From Engelhardtia mirabilis (lineage in GTDB: Bacteria; Planctomycetota; UBA1135; GCA-002686595): 64,000 bases of DNA. The stretch covers positions 3,844,001 to 3,908,000 of the forward strand of contig CP036296.1 in the NCBI GenBank assembly GCA_007751255.1, given 5' to 3'. The position numbers were made by a program, and so were the translations under genes. The notes below the pieces were generated by a model, which saw nothing but the letters and a program-made list of their open reading frames with translations, was not told the DNA's origin and searched no databases. Below are positions 1 to 10,415 of this stretch, one piece after another (the first letter of the stretch is position 1; the number at the start of each line of letters is the position of its first letter).

Positions 1-201
1 CCGGTTGCGCCCCTGTCTTCGGCCACCGTCCGGCGAACTTGATCCCTGCATTCGCCAATCTCCGCCCAGCCGCCACAGCGGGACTCGCCGGTCCAAGGGG
101 CGGGATCGGCAACCTCAGCGCGGGGCGGCCGGGGAATCAGCCGGTCGTCCGTCGGCGTTGACACGAAGCGCCCAGGGTCTGCCGCGAAGCGCCCAGGCCC
201 C
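1..201. other. No gene recognised at window start
   Basis: No convincing gene. The open frames crossing this stretch are low-complexity high-GC shadows. The only visible structure is a 13-bp direct repeat (CGAAGCGCCCAGG at 164-176 and 185-197) just before the inverted-repeat element. Confidence 0.5.
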
Positions 202-364
202 AGTGTCCTGGATCAGGAATTCGGCGTCACTTCCCGGAGGTCCGATCGATGCTGGCCAGGCGCGCCGACGACGCGTATCCGCTGCGCTGCTCGGAGGAGG
301 CGCTGGCGACGCCAGCGGCGATCGGAGCCCGGGAAGTGACGCCGAATTCCTGATCCAGGACACT
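202..364. repeat. 163-bp element with 36-bp perfect terminal inverted repeats
   Basis: The arms at 202-237 and 329-364 are perfect reverse complements. An imperfect extension continues inward (TCCGATCG on one side, CGATCGGA on the other). The 91-bp centre encodes nothing recognisable. The right arm runs into the TAG stop codon of the epimerase gene (363-365). The first 23 bases of the arm recur at 42859-42881 with one mismatch, so this is a dispersed sequence and not a local accident. It resembles a miniature inverted-repeat element; no target-site duplication or transposase is visible, so mobility is inferred. Confidence 0.7.
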
Positions 365-1346
365 AGCGCGGAGCGCCCATTGACGCCGACAGGTCCGCGC
401 AGACGTCGTCCACCAGCCGCTCCAGGGGCGTGGCCGGCTCGAAGTGGATCGCATCGCGCAGGCGCGCCAGGCAGGGCACCCGGCGGCGCGTGTCGACGAA
501 GTCCGCCCCGAAGTCCTCGGCGTAGGGCCGCCGCTCGACCCCCACCTTGCGCCCCACCCGCTGCTGGACCAGCTCGGCGAGTTGCTCGATCGACACCTCG
601 CGCGCCGAGCCCACGTTGAACACCTTGCCGTTCGCGCGCGGCTCGCGCATCAAGCGCACCACCGCCTCGACCGTGTCGCGCACGTGGCAGAAGCAGCGCG
701 ACTGCTGGCCGTCGCCGTAGATCACCAAGGGCTCACCGGCCAGGGCGCGGGCGACCATGCGCGGCAGGACCATGCCCGAGTTCGGCCGCTGGCGCGGGCC
801 GCTGGTGTTGAAGAAGCGCACGATCCGCACCTCCAGGCCGCTGGCCTCGTGGTGCGCCAGGGCGTTGCTCTCCGCGGCGGCCTTGGAGGCCGCGTAGGAC
901 CAGCGGGGGATCTCGGGCGAGCCGTAGCCGAGCTCCTGCTCCTCGCGGTACGGCAAGCGCGGCGAGGCGCCGTAGACCTCCGAGGAGGACGCAACCAGGG
1001 TCGGACGGCCGAGCTCCGCCGCAGCCTCGAGCAGCACTTCGCTGCCACCGGCGTTGACTCGCAGGGTCTCGAGCGGCCGCTCGCAGACCCGCCGCACCCC
1101 CACTACCGCCCCCAGGTGGGCGATCAGGTCGACCTCCTCCACCAACCGGCGCACCCGCCGTCGATCCAGCACGCTGCCCTGCTCGAAGCGCAGGCGCGGA
1201 TGCCGGGCGGCCGCGCGCAGGTTCTCCACGCGACCCGTGGAGAGGTCGTCCAGGACCGTCACGGCGCCGCCCTCCGCCAGCCACCGGTCGGCGAGGTGCG
1301 ATCCGATGAAGCCCGCGCCGCCGGTGATCAGAAGGTGCTCGGTCAT
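363..1346 (-). CDS. NAD-dependent epimerase/dehydratase (extended SDR, nucleotide-sugar type)
   Basis: This 327-residue protein is an extended short-chain dehydrogenase, probably acting on a UDP- or dTDP-sugar (4-epimerase, 4,6-dehydratase or UDP-glucuronate decarboxylase type). The N-terminal Rossmann motif GGAGFIGSH is at residues 9-17. SSSEVYG and the catalytic YAASK (YxxxK) follow near residues 120-150. The stretch YGDGQQSRCFCHVRD is the substrate-domain signature of this family. The ATG at 1346 is preferred over longer frames because the Rossmann motif follows at once and a -10-like TACCCT (1356-1361) ends 9 nt upstream. The stop codon overlaps the right arm of the inverted-repeat element. 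Substrate specificity cannot be read from the sequence. Confidence 0.92.
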   Translation of the reverse strand: MTEHLLITGGAGFIGSHLADRWLAEGGAVTVLDDLSTGRVENLRAAARHPRLRFEQGSVLDRRRVRRLVEEVDLIAHLGAVVGVRRVCERPLETLRVNAGGSEVLLEAAAELGRPTLVASSSEVYGASPRLPYREEQELGYGSPEIPRWSYAASKAAAESNALAHHEASGLEVRIVRFFNTSGPRQRPNSGMVLPRMVARALAGEPLVIYGDGQQSRCFCHVRDTVEAVVRLMREPRANGKVFNVGSAREVSIEQLAELVQQRVGRKVGVERRPYAEDFGADFVDTRRRVPCLARLRDAIHFEPATPLERLVDDVCADLSASMGAPR

Positions 1347-1355
1347 GGAGTGCGA

Positions 1356-1361
1356 AGGGTA
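1356..1361 (-). promoter_or_regulatory. -10-like TACCCT, epimerase gene
   Basis: TACCCT on the minus strand ends 9 nt before the ATG at 1346, leaving room for little or no 5' leader. It is one of a recurring set in this window. Confidence 0.45.
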
Positions 1362-1425
1362 ACGAGCGCCTCGGACGTCCGAGAGGCCCGGGTCTTCCCG
1401 GCGTCCGTCACCGGGCGGCCGGGCG

Positions 1426-1431
1426 TAGACT
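1426..1431 (+). promoter_or_regulatory. -10-like TAGACT, sulfatase-like gene
   Basis: TAGACT ends 11 nt before the ATG at 1443. It supports that start and a leaderless or nearly leaderless mRNA. Confidence 0.5.
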
Positions 1432-1442
1432 GTCGGGGTCCC

Positions 1443-3980
1443 ATGCGCCATCGCCACCGCCTCCATTGCGCCGTCCTGGCGGCCGCGCTCGGCGCCGCCT
1501 GCGGGTCCGAGCGGGCGCCCTCGGCCGATCCGGGCGCTGGCCCCGCCGCCGGCTCGGCCTCGGGCTCGATCGACCTGCTCGGGGTCGGCCGCGAGGCCTG
1601 GTTCGACTTCGATGCTCGCGCGCCGGGGGAACGGGTCCTGCTGGACGCTTCGACCCTGGCCGCGTCGGACTGGCACGGGTCGGTCCGGATCGCGGCCCTC
1701 GCCACCCCGGCGGAGCTGGCGGCCTTCGAACAGGGCACGGTCATCCACCCCGACGGATCGATCGAAATGCGCGCGCCGCGTGGGGCCCTGGTCCACTTCC
1801 TGGCCCTCGACGATGTCCGGGGGCCGGCCGTGACCTCCATCGAGATCTCCGGAACGATCACCACGCAGGGCCTGACCGGGCAACTGGAAGACGGCTACGC
1901 CCGCGTGGGGATCTTCCAACTCGACACGGACACTTGGCCCGGCAGCCCGGCCGGCCTGATCCCCCACATCCTCTCCAACCACTTCGACGACCCCGAGTTC
2001 GAGAACAGCCCGCCGCCCACTCCGGTGCGACTGCGCGTGGCGCGCGATCCCCAGGCCAAGGCCATCGCCCTGGTGACCGAGTTCATCGACGAGCGGGGCA
2101 CCGGCGACGCCGCGGCGCGGTTCGAGCACCTCAGGGTCGCCTCCATGGGACCCGCCGCCCGCGCGCTCGAGGTCGCCGCCGAGGTGATCGACCCGGGGAC
2201 CAACGGAGACCGCGCGCGGCTGGCGCGCTTCGACGTCGATCTGGTCCACCGCTTCGGCTACGCACTGCCCCTCGGCGCGCGCCTCGTGCTCCCGATCGAC
2301 GACTTCGCCGGCGCCGGCTCAGTCGAGTTCTACGTGGCCGCCCTGGGGCACGAGCGGAACGCGGAGTGGACAGTCGATGTGACCTGGGCCGACGCGGGCG
2401 GCCACGAGACGCGCCTCGCGCGCAGCGCCATCGCGCTCGAAGCCGACGGGGACCCGCACACCCCGCCAGCCGGTTGGCAGCGTGTGGTCGCGTCCCTGCC
2501 GGAGGGCGCCGACGCAGGCGCGTTGATCGTCGCCGTCGAGGGAACCGGGCGGGAGGACGAGGCCTGGCCGACGGCGCCACTCGTGGCCTCACCGCGGCTG
2601 CTGCCGACCGAACCGACCGAGGACGCGCGGCCGAACGTCCTGGTGATCTCCCTCGACACCGTGCGTGCGGATCGACTGGGTTCCTACGGCGGCGATCCGC
2701 GCCTGAGCGGATCCTTCGACACCCTGGCCGAGTCGTCGGTCCTGTTCGCGGATGCCTGGTCCACCGCTCCCTACACGCTGCCGGCCCACATGAGCCTGTT
2801 CTCTGGGCAGTACCCCAGCGTCCACGGGGTGCAGCGTCCGAGCTTGCGTCGGGATCGCCAGCGCACGCCGATGCTGGCCGAGCTGCTCGCCGAGCGGGGC
2901 TATCGCACCGCCGCCTTCACCGGCGGAGCCATGCTGTTGCCCGTCTTCGGCTTCGCCGCCGGCTTCGAGCGCTACGGCGTGCTCGACCCCTGGTTCCACG
3001 AGGAGTCCGAGCGGGTTCAGGTGCTGCTGGACGCCTTCCCGGGCTTCGGGCCCCGTGCCGAAGCCGCCAGCGGCATCGGGGCCATCGAGGCCCAACTCGA
3101 CCTGTTCGAGGGCGAGCCCTGGCTGCTCTTCCTCCACACCTACGCGGCCCACGAGTTCGACCCGCCGGCCAAGCACCTGGCCGCCATCGACGCCCTCGCG
3201 GGACTCCCCGCCGACGACCCGGACATCCGGCTCTACCTGGCCAACGGCCAACCTCCGCCGCCGCCCATCCGCGAGCGGCTGATGCAGCTCTACGACGGGG
3301 GCGTGCGCCACGCCGACGAGCTGGTCGGCGTGTTGATGGAACTCCTGCGCGAACGCGGCGAGTTCGACAACACGATCGTGGTCGTGCTCTCGGACCACGG
3401 CAAGGAGATCGGCGAGCACGGCGTCGTCGGCCACGGCCACACGCTCTACGAGGAGCTGGTGGAAGTGCCGCTGCTGATCCACGCACCGGGCCTCGCGCCC
3501 GCCGTCTCGAACTCGCCGGCCCAGCTGGTCGACGTCCTGCCCAGCCTGTGCGGGCTGTTGGGGATCGGCGTTCCCGCCGGCGTGCAGGGCCGCGACCTGT
3601 TCGCCAAGAACCTGCCCGGGCGCGACCGGGGCCTGTGGGCCGAGGTCGACGGAGTCGTGACCATGCGCGCCCGGCGCGAGGGGTCGCGGAAGCTGATCGA
3701 ACGTCTGGACGAACCGGGAGTCGAGGCGTTCGACCTGGACCGCGATCCCCTCGAGCTCGATCCGGGCGCCGCCACGCCCGACGCCCTGGCGCGCCTGCAC
3801 GCCTACGCCGAGGAACTCGAGCTGGTCAGGCGGTCCCTGCCCTCCGAGGCCGGCGCCGCGAGCGCCCTGGATGCCGCCGATCGCGCGCGACTGGAAGCGC
3901 TGGGCTACATGGTCGCGGAGGACGGCAGTTTCGTACCGCCGCCGTCCTCCCAGAGTCCCGCTTCAGCGGATCGGCCCTGA
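1443..3980 (+). CDS. Sulfatase-superfamily lipoprotein with Thr at the nucleophile position
   Basis: This is an 845-residue putative lipoprotein; the basic N-terminus and hydrophobic stretch end in LGAAC (Cys20). Residues ~25-390 form a region I do not recognise. Residues ~395-760 form an alkaline-phosphatase/sulfatase superfamily domain: NVLVISLDTVRADRLGSYG (metal ligand D405), TLPAHMSLFSG around T445, and the second metal site SDHGKEIGEHG (D651, H652). Classical sulfatases carry C/S-x-P/A-S/A-R, where Cys or Ser becomes formylglycine. Here the position is Thr followed by LPAH, which is typical of phosphatase or phosphodiesterase-like relatives. Ester hydrolysis is likely, but sulfate specificity is doubtful. 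The start is set by the lipoprotein signal and TAGACT at 1426. The C-terminus ends in a low-complexity tail. Confidence 0.88.
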   Translation: MRHRHRLHCAVLAAALGAACGSERAPSADPGAGPAAGSASGSIDLLGVGREAWFDFDARAPGERVLLDASTLAASDWHGSVRIAALATPAELAAFEQGTVIHPDGSIEMRAPRGALVHFLALDDVRGPAVTSIEISGTITTQGLTGQLEDGYARVGIFQLDTDTWPGSPAGLIPHILSNHFDDPEFENSPPPTPVRLRVARDPQAKAIALVTEFIDERGTGDAAARFEHLRVASMGPAARALEVAAEVIDPGTNGDRARLARFDVDLVHRFGYALPLGARLVLPIDDFAGAGSVEFYVAALGHERNAEWTVDVTWADAGGHETRLARSAIALEADGDPHTPPAGWQRVVASLPEGADAGALIVAVEGTGREDEAWPTAPLVASPRLLPTEPTEDARPNVLVISLDTVRADRLGSYGGDPRLSGSFDTLAESSVLFADAWSTAPYTLPAHMSLFSGQYPSVHGVQRPSLRRDRQRTPMLAELLAERGYRTAAFTGGAMLLPVFGFAAGFERYGVLDPWFHEESERVQVLLDAFPGFGPRAEAASGIGAIEAQLDLFEGEPWLLFLHTYAAHEFDPPAKHLAAIDALAGLPADDPDIRLYLANGQPPPPPIRERLMQLYDGGVRHADELVGVLMELLRERGEFDNTIVVVLSDHGKEIGEHGVVGHGHTLYEELVEVPLLIHAPGLAPAVSNSPAQLVDVLPSLCGLLGIGVPAGVQGRDLFAKNLPGRDRGLWAEVDGVVTMRARREGSRKLIERLDEPGVEAFDLDRDPLELDPGAATPDALARLHAYAEELELVRRSLPSEAGAASALDAADRARLEALGYMVAEDGSFVPPPSSQSPASADRP

Positions 3981-4031
3981 GGCCTTCGATGGGTCCGCCG
4001 CCGACAAGCGCAGCGGCCGACGACGGTCGCT

Positions 4032-5261
4032 TCAGCGGCGGAAGACAGAGCCCTCGCGCCGCCGTGCGACGCGCAGCACGGCACCGTCTTCGCCTGCGCG
4101 CCAATAACCGAGCAGGTGGAACAGGTCCAGGGCCCGCAGGCGGGCAATGCGTCGGTCCACCAGCAGGCCGTCGGGCCGCTCGGGGTCGGGGCTGACTCCC
4201 GGGAGCAGCGACAGGAAGCGCTCCAGGCGCATGCCGCGCAGACCGCGTGAGAGGCGCAGCCAGAAGGGGCGGACTCGGCGGCCGATGAAGAAGCCGTCGT
4301 TGCCCTTGCCCTGGTAGAGAGGCAGGAGCACGTGGCCGCCGAAAGGTGCGCGGACCTCCCGCTCGCCCTCATGGGCCAGGAGCGCCCCACGGCGCACGGC
4401 GTCGAAGTTGGCGAAGCCGGGGGCCATGCGGAAGCGGTGGCCGTCCTGCAGGCCGTGGCGGTGCTGGACCGCGACGAAGCGCGGCAGGCCCGCGGTGACC
4501 CGCCGCAGGACCCGGCGCTGTTCGTCGAGCCAGGGCAACTGGTCCTCGTGCAGAAGGCCGGTCGCCACCAGGGTCAGCCAGACGGCGGCCTCCTGGTGGC
4601 GGTTGGTGTCGGGATGGAGGTGTTGGCCGCCCTCGACCCCCACTGCGCCGTGGCCGCGCTCGCCGAACCAGGACAACAGGGTGCCCTGGACGCTCTCTTC
4701 GAGCCCCAGGATCACCGGCATCTCGAGCTGCAAGGCGATCGCGCGATTGCCCAGCGTGTCCCCCATCAGCGCGAAGGGCGCGCCGGCCGCCGAGGTGGAG
4801 TGCAGGTCGAGCAGCAGGGTCGGGTGGGGACTGGACGCGATCTCCGCGGCGATCAGGTCCACCAGCTCGATCAGTTCGCGCTGCTCGGCGTCGCGCTCCT
4901 GGGGTGCCGTGGCGCGGGCCAGGGCCAGCCCCTCGTTGGTGAAGGCGCGGTTGAGGTCGCGCTCGATGAAACGCGTGCCCAGGGCCAGGGCCTCGAGGTT
5001 GCCGCCCAAGGCCAACAGGCGCCCGCGGGGCACCAGGGCCAGCTCCTCGAGGTTGGCGCAGACGCGCTCGAGCGCCTCGAAGCCCCCGGGCTCATTGCCG
5101 TGCATGCCGCCCACGACCACCACCAGGGGGCCCTCGCCGTCGCCGTGGCGACCGATCACGCGCCGCAGGCGCTCGGTCGCAAGGCCGATCTTGGCTGTGG
5201 CGTCGTCGCCGCGTTGTTCGCGTCCTCGGTGCAGCACTGGCTCCAGGTTACCGCCTGCCAT
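4032..5261 (-). CDS. Succinylglutamate desuccinylase/aspartoacylase (AstE/AspA)-family zinc hydrolase
   Basis: A 409-residue M14-type zinc carboxypeptidase fold. GGMHGNEPGG gives the zinc ligands H54 and E57 (HxxE). ERDLNR is the substrate-binding signature and LLLDLHSTS supplies the third zinc ligand. Members remove acyl groups from N-acyl amino acids such as N-succinylglutamate or N-acetylaspartate. The protein is longer than a minimal AstE (~320-350 aa), with the extra ~60 residues at the C-terminus unrecognised. No other arginine-succinylation genes are nearby, so the substrate is open. It is convergent with the sulfatase-like gene, with 51 bp between the stops. Confidence 0.88.
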   Translation of the reverse strand: MAGGNLEPVLHRGREQRGDDATAKIGLATERLRRVIGRHGDGEGPLVVVVGGMHGNEPGGFEALERVCANLEELALVPRGRLLALGGNLEALALGTRFIERDLNRAFTNEGLALARATAPQERDAEQRELIELVDLIAAEIASSPHPTLLLDLHSTSAAGAPFALMGDTLGNRAIALQLEMPVILGLEESVQGTLLSWFGERGHGAVGVEGGQHLHPDTNRHQEAAVWLTLVATGLLHEDQLPWLDEQRRVLRRVTAGLPRFVAVQHRHGLQDGHRFRMAPGFANFDAVRRGALLAHEGEREVRAPFGGHVLLPLYQGKGNDGFFIGRRVRPFWLRLSRGLRGMRLERFLSLLPGVSPDPERPDGLLVDRRIARLRALDLFHLLGYWRAGEDGAVLRVARRREGSVFRR

Positions 5262-5326
5262 CGACCGCTGTCGCGTCTCCGATGGAGGTCGATCTCGCGC
5301 CTATCGGACCAGACACCCGGGACCGC

Positions 5327-7252
<1,926 letters not shown>

Positions 7253-7327
7253 GCGGGGGGGGACGCCCGATCGTCAGCGGCGGCACTCGCGGCGGGGTCC
7301 GCGGGCCGCCCGGGCGAGCGTGGTCCG

Positions 7328-7333
7328 AGCATA
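7328..7333 (-). promoter_or_regulatory. -10-like TATGCT, GCS2-CBS gene
   Basis: Minus-strand TATGCT about 75 nt upstream of the ATG at 7252. It is placed divergently to the TAGGCT at 7385 that serves the sigma-factor gene. No clear -35 was identified. Confidence 0.3.
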
Positions 7334-7384
7334 GCAGCCGCCGTGCCCGCCCGGTCCCGCGCGGATCCGGGGCCGCCGAGGGTG

Positions 7385-7390
7385 TAGGCT
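7385..7390 (+). promoter_or_regulatory. -10-like TAGGCT, sigma-factor gene
   Basis: TAGGCT ends 8 nt before the ATG at 7399, predicting a leaderless mRNA. The same hexamer precedes the genes at 25751 and 38798. Confidence 0.5.
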
Positions 7391-7398
7391 CGTCGCGG

Positions 7399-7986
7399 AT
7401 GCAGCCGCCCAGGACCGACGTGCCCCCCGACGACGACGAACTCGTCGCTCGTCTGGTCGCGCACGACGGCCGGTTGCGGCTGCTGCTCGGGCACCTCATG
7501 TCGCCGGCCCTGCGCTCGCGCTTCGAGGCCGACGATCTGGCCCAGGAGGTCTGGCTCAGGCTCTTGTCCCGACCCGGTCGGGTCCCCGCGCCCGACCAAG
7601 GCCCGTCGGCCCTGTGGGCCTACGTGCGGATCGTGGCGCGCAACACGGTGATCGACGCGGTCAGAGCCCTGCGCGCGGCGCGGCGCGACGGCACCGAGCA
7701 GCGCCTGGACCGCAGCCAATGGTCCCGCCACCCGTGGGCCGAGCTGCCCGGCGCCGGCCCCGGACCGGCCACGATGGCGGCGGGCTTCGAGGCCAAAGAG
7801 CGCTTGGTGGCCGCATTCCGACTCCTGGAGCCCGAACACCGGCGCGTGATCGGACTGCGCCAATTCGAGGGGCTCGACGCCCGCGCGACGGCCGAGCGCA
7901 TGGGTCGCAGCGAAGCCGCCGTGCACTCGCTCTACCGCCGCGCGCTGGCGGCCTGGGACCTGGCGGCCCATCCGGGGCCCCCCTGA
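7399..7986 (+). CDS. ECF-type RNA polymerase sigma factor
   Basis: A 195-residue sigma-70-family factor of ECF size. Region 2 is around residues 38-100 (FEADDLAQEVWLRLL, then the -10 recognition helix AYVRIVARNTVIDAVRALR). Region 4 is around 140-185 (LEPEHRRVIGLRQFEGLDARATAERMGRSEAAVHSLYRRAL), a clear helix-turn-helix. The Ser/Thr kinase gene follows 69 bp downstream on the same strand. In Planctomycetota several ECF groups are genetically paired with such kinases in place of an anti-sigma factor, so control by phosphorylation is the natural inference. No zinc-binding anti-sigma gene is present. Confidence 0.9.
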   Translation: MQPPRTDVPPDDDELVARLVAHDGRLRLLLGHLMSPALRSRFEADDLAQEVWLRLLSRPGRVPAPDQGPSALWAYVRIVARNTVIDAVRALRAARRDGTEQRLDRSQWSRHPWAELPGAGPGPATMAAGFEAKERLVAAFRLLEPEHRRVIGLRQFEGLDARATAERMGRSEAAVHSLYRRALAAWDLAAHPGPP

Positions 7987-8040
7987 GTGGCAAGCGAGTC
8001 CGAGGTTTCTCCAGTTGGTGCGACGAATCGGCGGCCGACC

Positions 8041-8046
8041 TACGCT
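8041..8046 (+). promoter_or_regulatory. -10-like TACGCT, Ser/Thr kinase gene
   Basis: TACGCT ends 9 nt before the ATG at 8056. This favours that ATG over the in-frame GTG at 7987, which would lie upstream of the -10. Confidence 0.42.
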
Positions 8047-8055
8047 CGGGTCCAG

Positions 8056-9708
8056 ATGCACCGAGACGACGACCTTCCCCACACCGGCGCGGCCCTCGAA
8101 GACCTGCTCGACGCCTTGGTGGCCGAGTACTCCGACCGCGTCGCCGCCGGCCAACGGCCCATGCCGACCGAGTACCTGGCCCAGGTCCCGGCCGGGGCGC
8201 GACCGGGCCTCGAACGCTGCCTGCGGACCATTGACGCCGGGACCAGCACGCCGATCAACAGCACGGTCCTGCGCCCGGGCACCCAGCTCGGCCGCTATGA
8301 GCTGGTGCGCGAGATCGGCCGCGGGGGCATGGCGGTGGTCTGGCTCGGCCGCGATCCGGAGTTGCGGCGCGCGGTGGCGATCAAGGTCCTGCGCCCGGGC
8401 CTCGCCCTGGAGCAGACCCACGTGGATCGCTTCAAGCGCGAGGCCCTGGCCGTCGCCCGCCTCAAGCACCCCAACGTGGTCCAGGTCCACGAAGTCGGCG
8501 AGTCCGACGGCTTCCACTGGTTGGCCATGGAGTACGTCGAGGGCCCCAGCCTCTCGACGGTGATCGACGCCATCGACTACGAGCGGCCCCTGACGGCGCG
8601 GGACCTGGCCCTGGCCGTGGGCGCGGCGCACCTGGCCACCGGCATCGAGACCTTCGACCAGGCCGCGGGTCGCCTTCTGGCGCCGGTGGCCGAGGCGCTC
8701 CACGCCGCCCACTCGCTCGGCCTGGTCCACCGCGACGTGAAGCCCTCGAACATCCTGCTGCACCGCGACGGGCGCGCCGTGATCGCCGACTTCGGCCTGG
8801 CCAAGGCCGACGGCGAGCCGAGCCTGTCCCTGACCGGCACGACCATCGGCACGCCCCACTACATGTCGCCGGAGCAGGCGCACCTGACCACCGCTCGCGT
8901 GGACCATCGCACCGATGTCTACAGCCTGGGCGTCACGCTCTACGAACTCTTGACCGGCGAGCGTCCCTTCCAGGGCGAGAGCTTCCTGGCGGTGGTCGAG
9001 TCGATTCGCTCCCAGGTCCCCACCGGCGTGCGCAGCCGCGCGCCCCAGCGCACCAAGGACGCCGCGGCCATCTGCACCCGTTGCATGCAGCGCACGCCCG
9101 ACCAGCGCTACGACGACGCATCCTCACTGTCCGCCGACCTGCGCTACCTCGAGGCCGGTCAACGCACGATCGCCCTGGCCGTGGGCGGCGGCCCCTGGCG
9201 CGAGTTCTGCGGACACATGCAGATGGCCGGCTCGGGTCTGCCCTACGAGTACCGCTCGGCGCGCACCGTGCTCGGTTGGCCGCTGGTTCACATCATCTCC
9301 GGTCCCCGTGTCCCCGGCTCGACCAAGCGCGTCGCGCGCGGTTGGCTGGCCATGGGGCCGAAGGCGGTGGGCTTCCTGGCCGCCGGTCAAGTCGCCATCG
9401 GTGCGCTGGCCTTCGGTGGCATCGCCCTGGGCGCGATCAGCGGCGGCGGGCTCTCCTTCGGCGCGCTTGCGACCGGCGGCGTGGCCATGGGTCTGATCAC
9501 GGCCGGCGGCGTCTCGATTGGACCGATCCTGGCCATGGGCGGCATCGCCGTCGGCTGGGTCGCCTTCGGCGGCCTGGCGATCGGACACTGGGCCGGAGGT
9601 GGAACGACGATCTGCAAGCACCTGATCGACGACGAGGCCGATTGGGAGGCCTTCAGCCAAGCTCCCACGCTGGTCGCGAAGCTGGCCGAGTGGTGGACGA
9701 CCCCCTGA
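8056..9708 (+). CDS. Pkn2-type Ser/Thr protein kinase with glycine-rich hydrophobic C-terminal repeats
   Basis: A 550-residue Hanks-type kinase. The glycine loop IGRGGMAVVWLG is near residue 85, the ATP lysine AIKVL near 110, the catalytic loop HRDVKPSN near 227 and DFGLAK near 245. APE is represented by SPEQ. After the catalytic domain, a ~90-residue region repeats a hydrophobic pattern like AIGALAFGGIALGA / SFGALATGGVAMGL, probably membrane-embedded or a tightly packed solenoid. The N-terminal ~75 residues are non-catalytic. The start at 8056 fits the -10 spacing; a GTG at 7987 directly after the sigma-factor stop is the alternative and would add 23 residues. It is probably the regulator of the adjacent sigma factor. 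Confidence 0.9.
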   Translation: MHRDDDLPHTGAALEDLLDALVAEYSDRVAAGQRPMPTEYLAQVPAGARPGLERCLRTIDAGTSTPINSTVLRPGTQLGRYELVREIGRGGMAVVWLGRDPELRRAVAIKVLRPGLALEQTHVDRFKREALAVARLKHPNVVQVHEVGESDGFHWLAMEYVEGPSLSTVIDAIDYERPLTARDLALAVGAAHLATGIETFDQAAGRLLAPVAEALHAAHSLGLVHRDVKPSNILLHRDGRAVIADFGLAKADGEPSLSLTGTTIGTPHYMSPEQAHLTTARVDHRTDVYSLGVTLYELLTGERPFQGESFLAVVESIRSQVPTGVRSRAPQRTKDAAAICTRCMQRTPDQRYDDASSLSADLRYLEAGQRTIALAVGGGPWREFCGHMQMAGSGLPYEYRSARTVLGWPLVHIISGPRVPGSTKRVARGWLAMGPKAVGFLAAGQVAIGALAFGGIALGAISGGGLSFGALATGGVAMGLITAGGVSIGPILAMGGIAVGWVAFGGLAIGHWAGGGTTICKHLIDDEADWEAFSQAPTLVAKLAEWWTTP

Positions 9709-9734
9709 TGGTCGGCAAGGCCGGGCGCCAGCGG

Positions 9735-9740
9735 CATACT
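9735..9740 (+). promoter_or_regulatory. -10-like CATACT, LOG gene
   Basis: CATACT ends 9 nt before the ATG at 9750, in the 41-bp gap after the kinase gene. This suggests an independent, leaderless transcript. Confidence 0.38.
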
Positions 9741-9749
9741 CCGTGCGCC

Positions 9750-10355
9750 ATGTCCCCCACCACCGCCGCCGACCGACCGCTCTTGATCTGTGTCTACTGC
9801 GCGTCGAGCGAGAGCTCCGACGAACGCTACCGCCAGGCCGCCCACGAACTCGGCGGTCGCCTGGCCCTGGCCGGGCACCGGATCGTCTACGGCGGAGGTG
9901 CGCGGGGTTCCATGGGGGCACTGGCCAACGGCGCCCTGGCGGCCAGTGGTCAGGTGACCGGCATCATCCCCAGCTTCATGGTCGAGCTCGAGTGGGCTCA
10001 CCCGGGCCTCGCGGAGCTTCGACAGGTGGAGAACATGCGCGAGCGCAAACACCTGATGCTGCACGAGAGCGACGCCGTCGTGGCCCTGCCCGGAGGCTGC
10101 GGCACCTTCGAAGAGTTGTTCGAGGCCATGACCCTCAAGCGCCTGGGGCTCTACGCCGGTCCGATCGTGATCGTGAACACGCTGGGCTACTACGATCGCC
10201 TGATCGGCTTCCTCGAGCAGTCCGTCGAGGAGCACTTCATGCGGACCGAGCACCTGGGCCTGTGGACCGTCGTGGACGAGCCCGGCCAAGTGCTCGATGC
10301 AATCCGCGACGCGCCGCGTTGGGACGAAGCCGCCCGGGGATTCGCCCAGAGCTGA
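9750..10355 (+). CDS. LOG-family protein (TIGR00730; nucleoside 5'-monophosphate phosphoribohydrolase type)
   Basis: A 201-residue Rossmann-like protein with both signature motifs of the LOG family: GGGARGSMG near residues 48-56 and PGGCGTFEE near 114-122. Characterised members release a free base from nucleoside 5'-monophosphates, with cytokinin activation the named example; many bacterial members have no known physiological substrate. The length is typical for the family. A cytosolic enzyme is expected. Nothing in the neighbouring signalling genes explains the substrate. Confidence 0.93.
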   Translation: MSPTTAADRPLLICVYCASSESSDERYRQAAHELGGRLALAGHRIVYGGGARGSMGALANGALAASGQVTGIIPSFMVELEWAHPGLAELRQVENMRERKHLMLHESDAVVALPGGCGTFEELFEAMTLKRLGLYAGPIVIVNTLGYYDRLIGFLEQSVEEHFMRTEHLGLWTVVDEPGQVLDAIRDAPRWDEAARGFAQS

Positions 10356-10402
10356 GATCACTCCCCGGGTCGGATTCGTTTCGCCCCGGAGCGGTCGGTT
10401 GC

Positions 10403-10408
10403 TAGCTT
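10403..10408 (+). promoter_or_regulatory. -10-like TAGCTT, PP2C gene
   Basis: TAGCTT ends 7 nt before the GTG at 10416. It makes the upstream TTG at 10407 impossible as a translated start of the same transcript. Confidence 0.42.
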
Positions 10409-10415
10409 GCGCCCC

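Noticed and set aside
5-619. Open frame across the inverted-repeat element
   Set aside because: Arg/Pro-rich low-complexity translation, and it crosses both repeat arms; typical of a non-coding high-GC shadow.
444-1442. Upstream extension of the sulfatase-like frame by over 300 residues
   Set aside because: It is antisense to the epimerase, and a lipoprotein signal starts cleanly at 1443.
363-2249. Very long open frame extending the epimerase to 628 residues
   Set aside because: The first ~300 residues are antisense to the sulfatase-like gene and low in complexity. The Rossmann motif begins right after the ATG at 1346, which has its own -10.
7987-8055. GTG at 7987 as start of the Ser/Thr kinase
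   Set aside because: It lies upstream of the TACGCT -10 at 8041, and the extra 23 residues show no conserved feature; kept only as an alternative.
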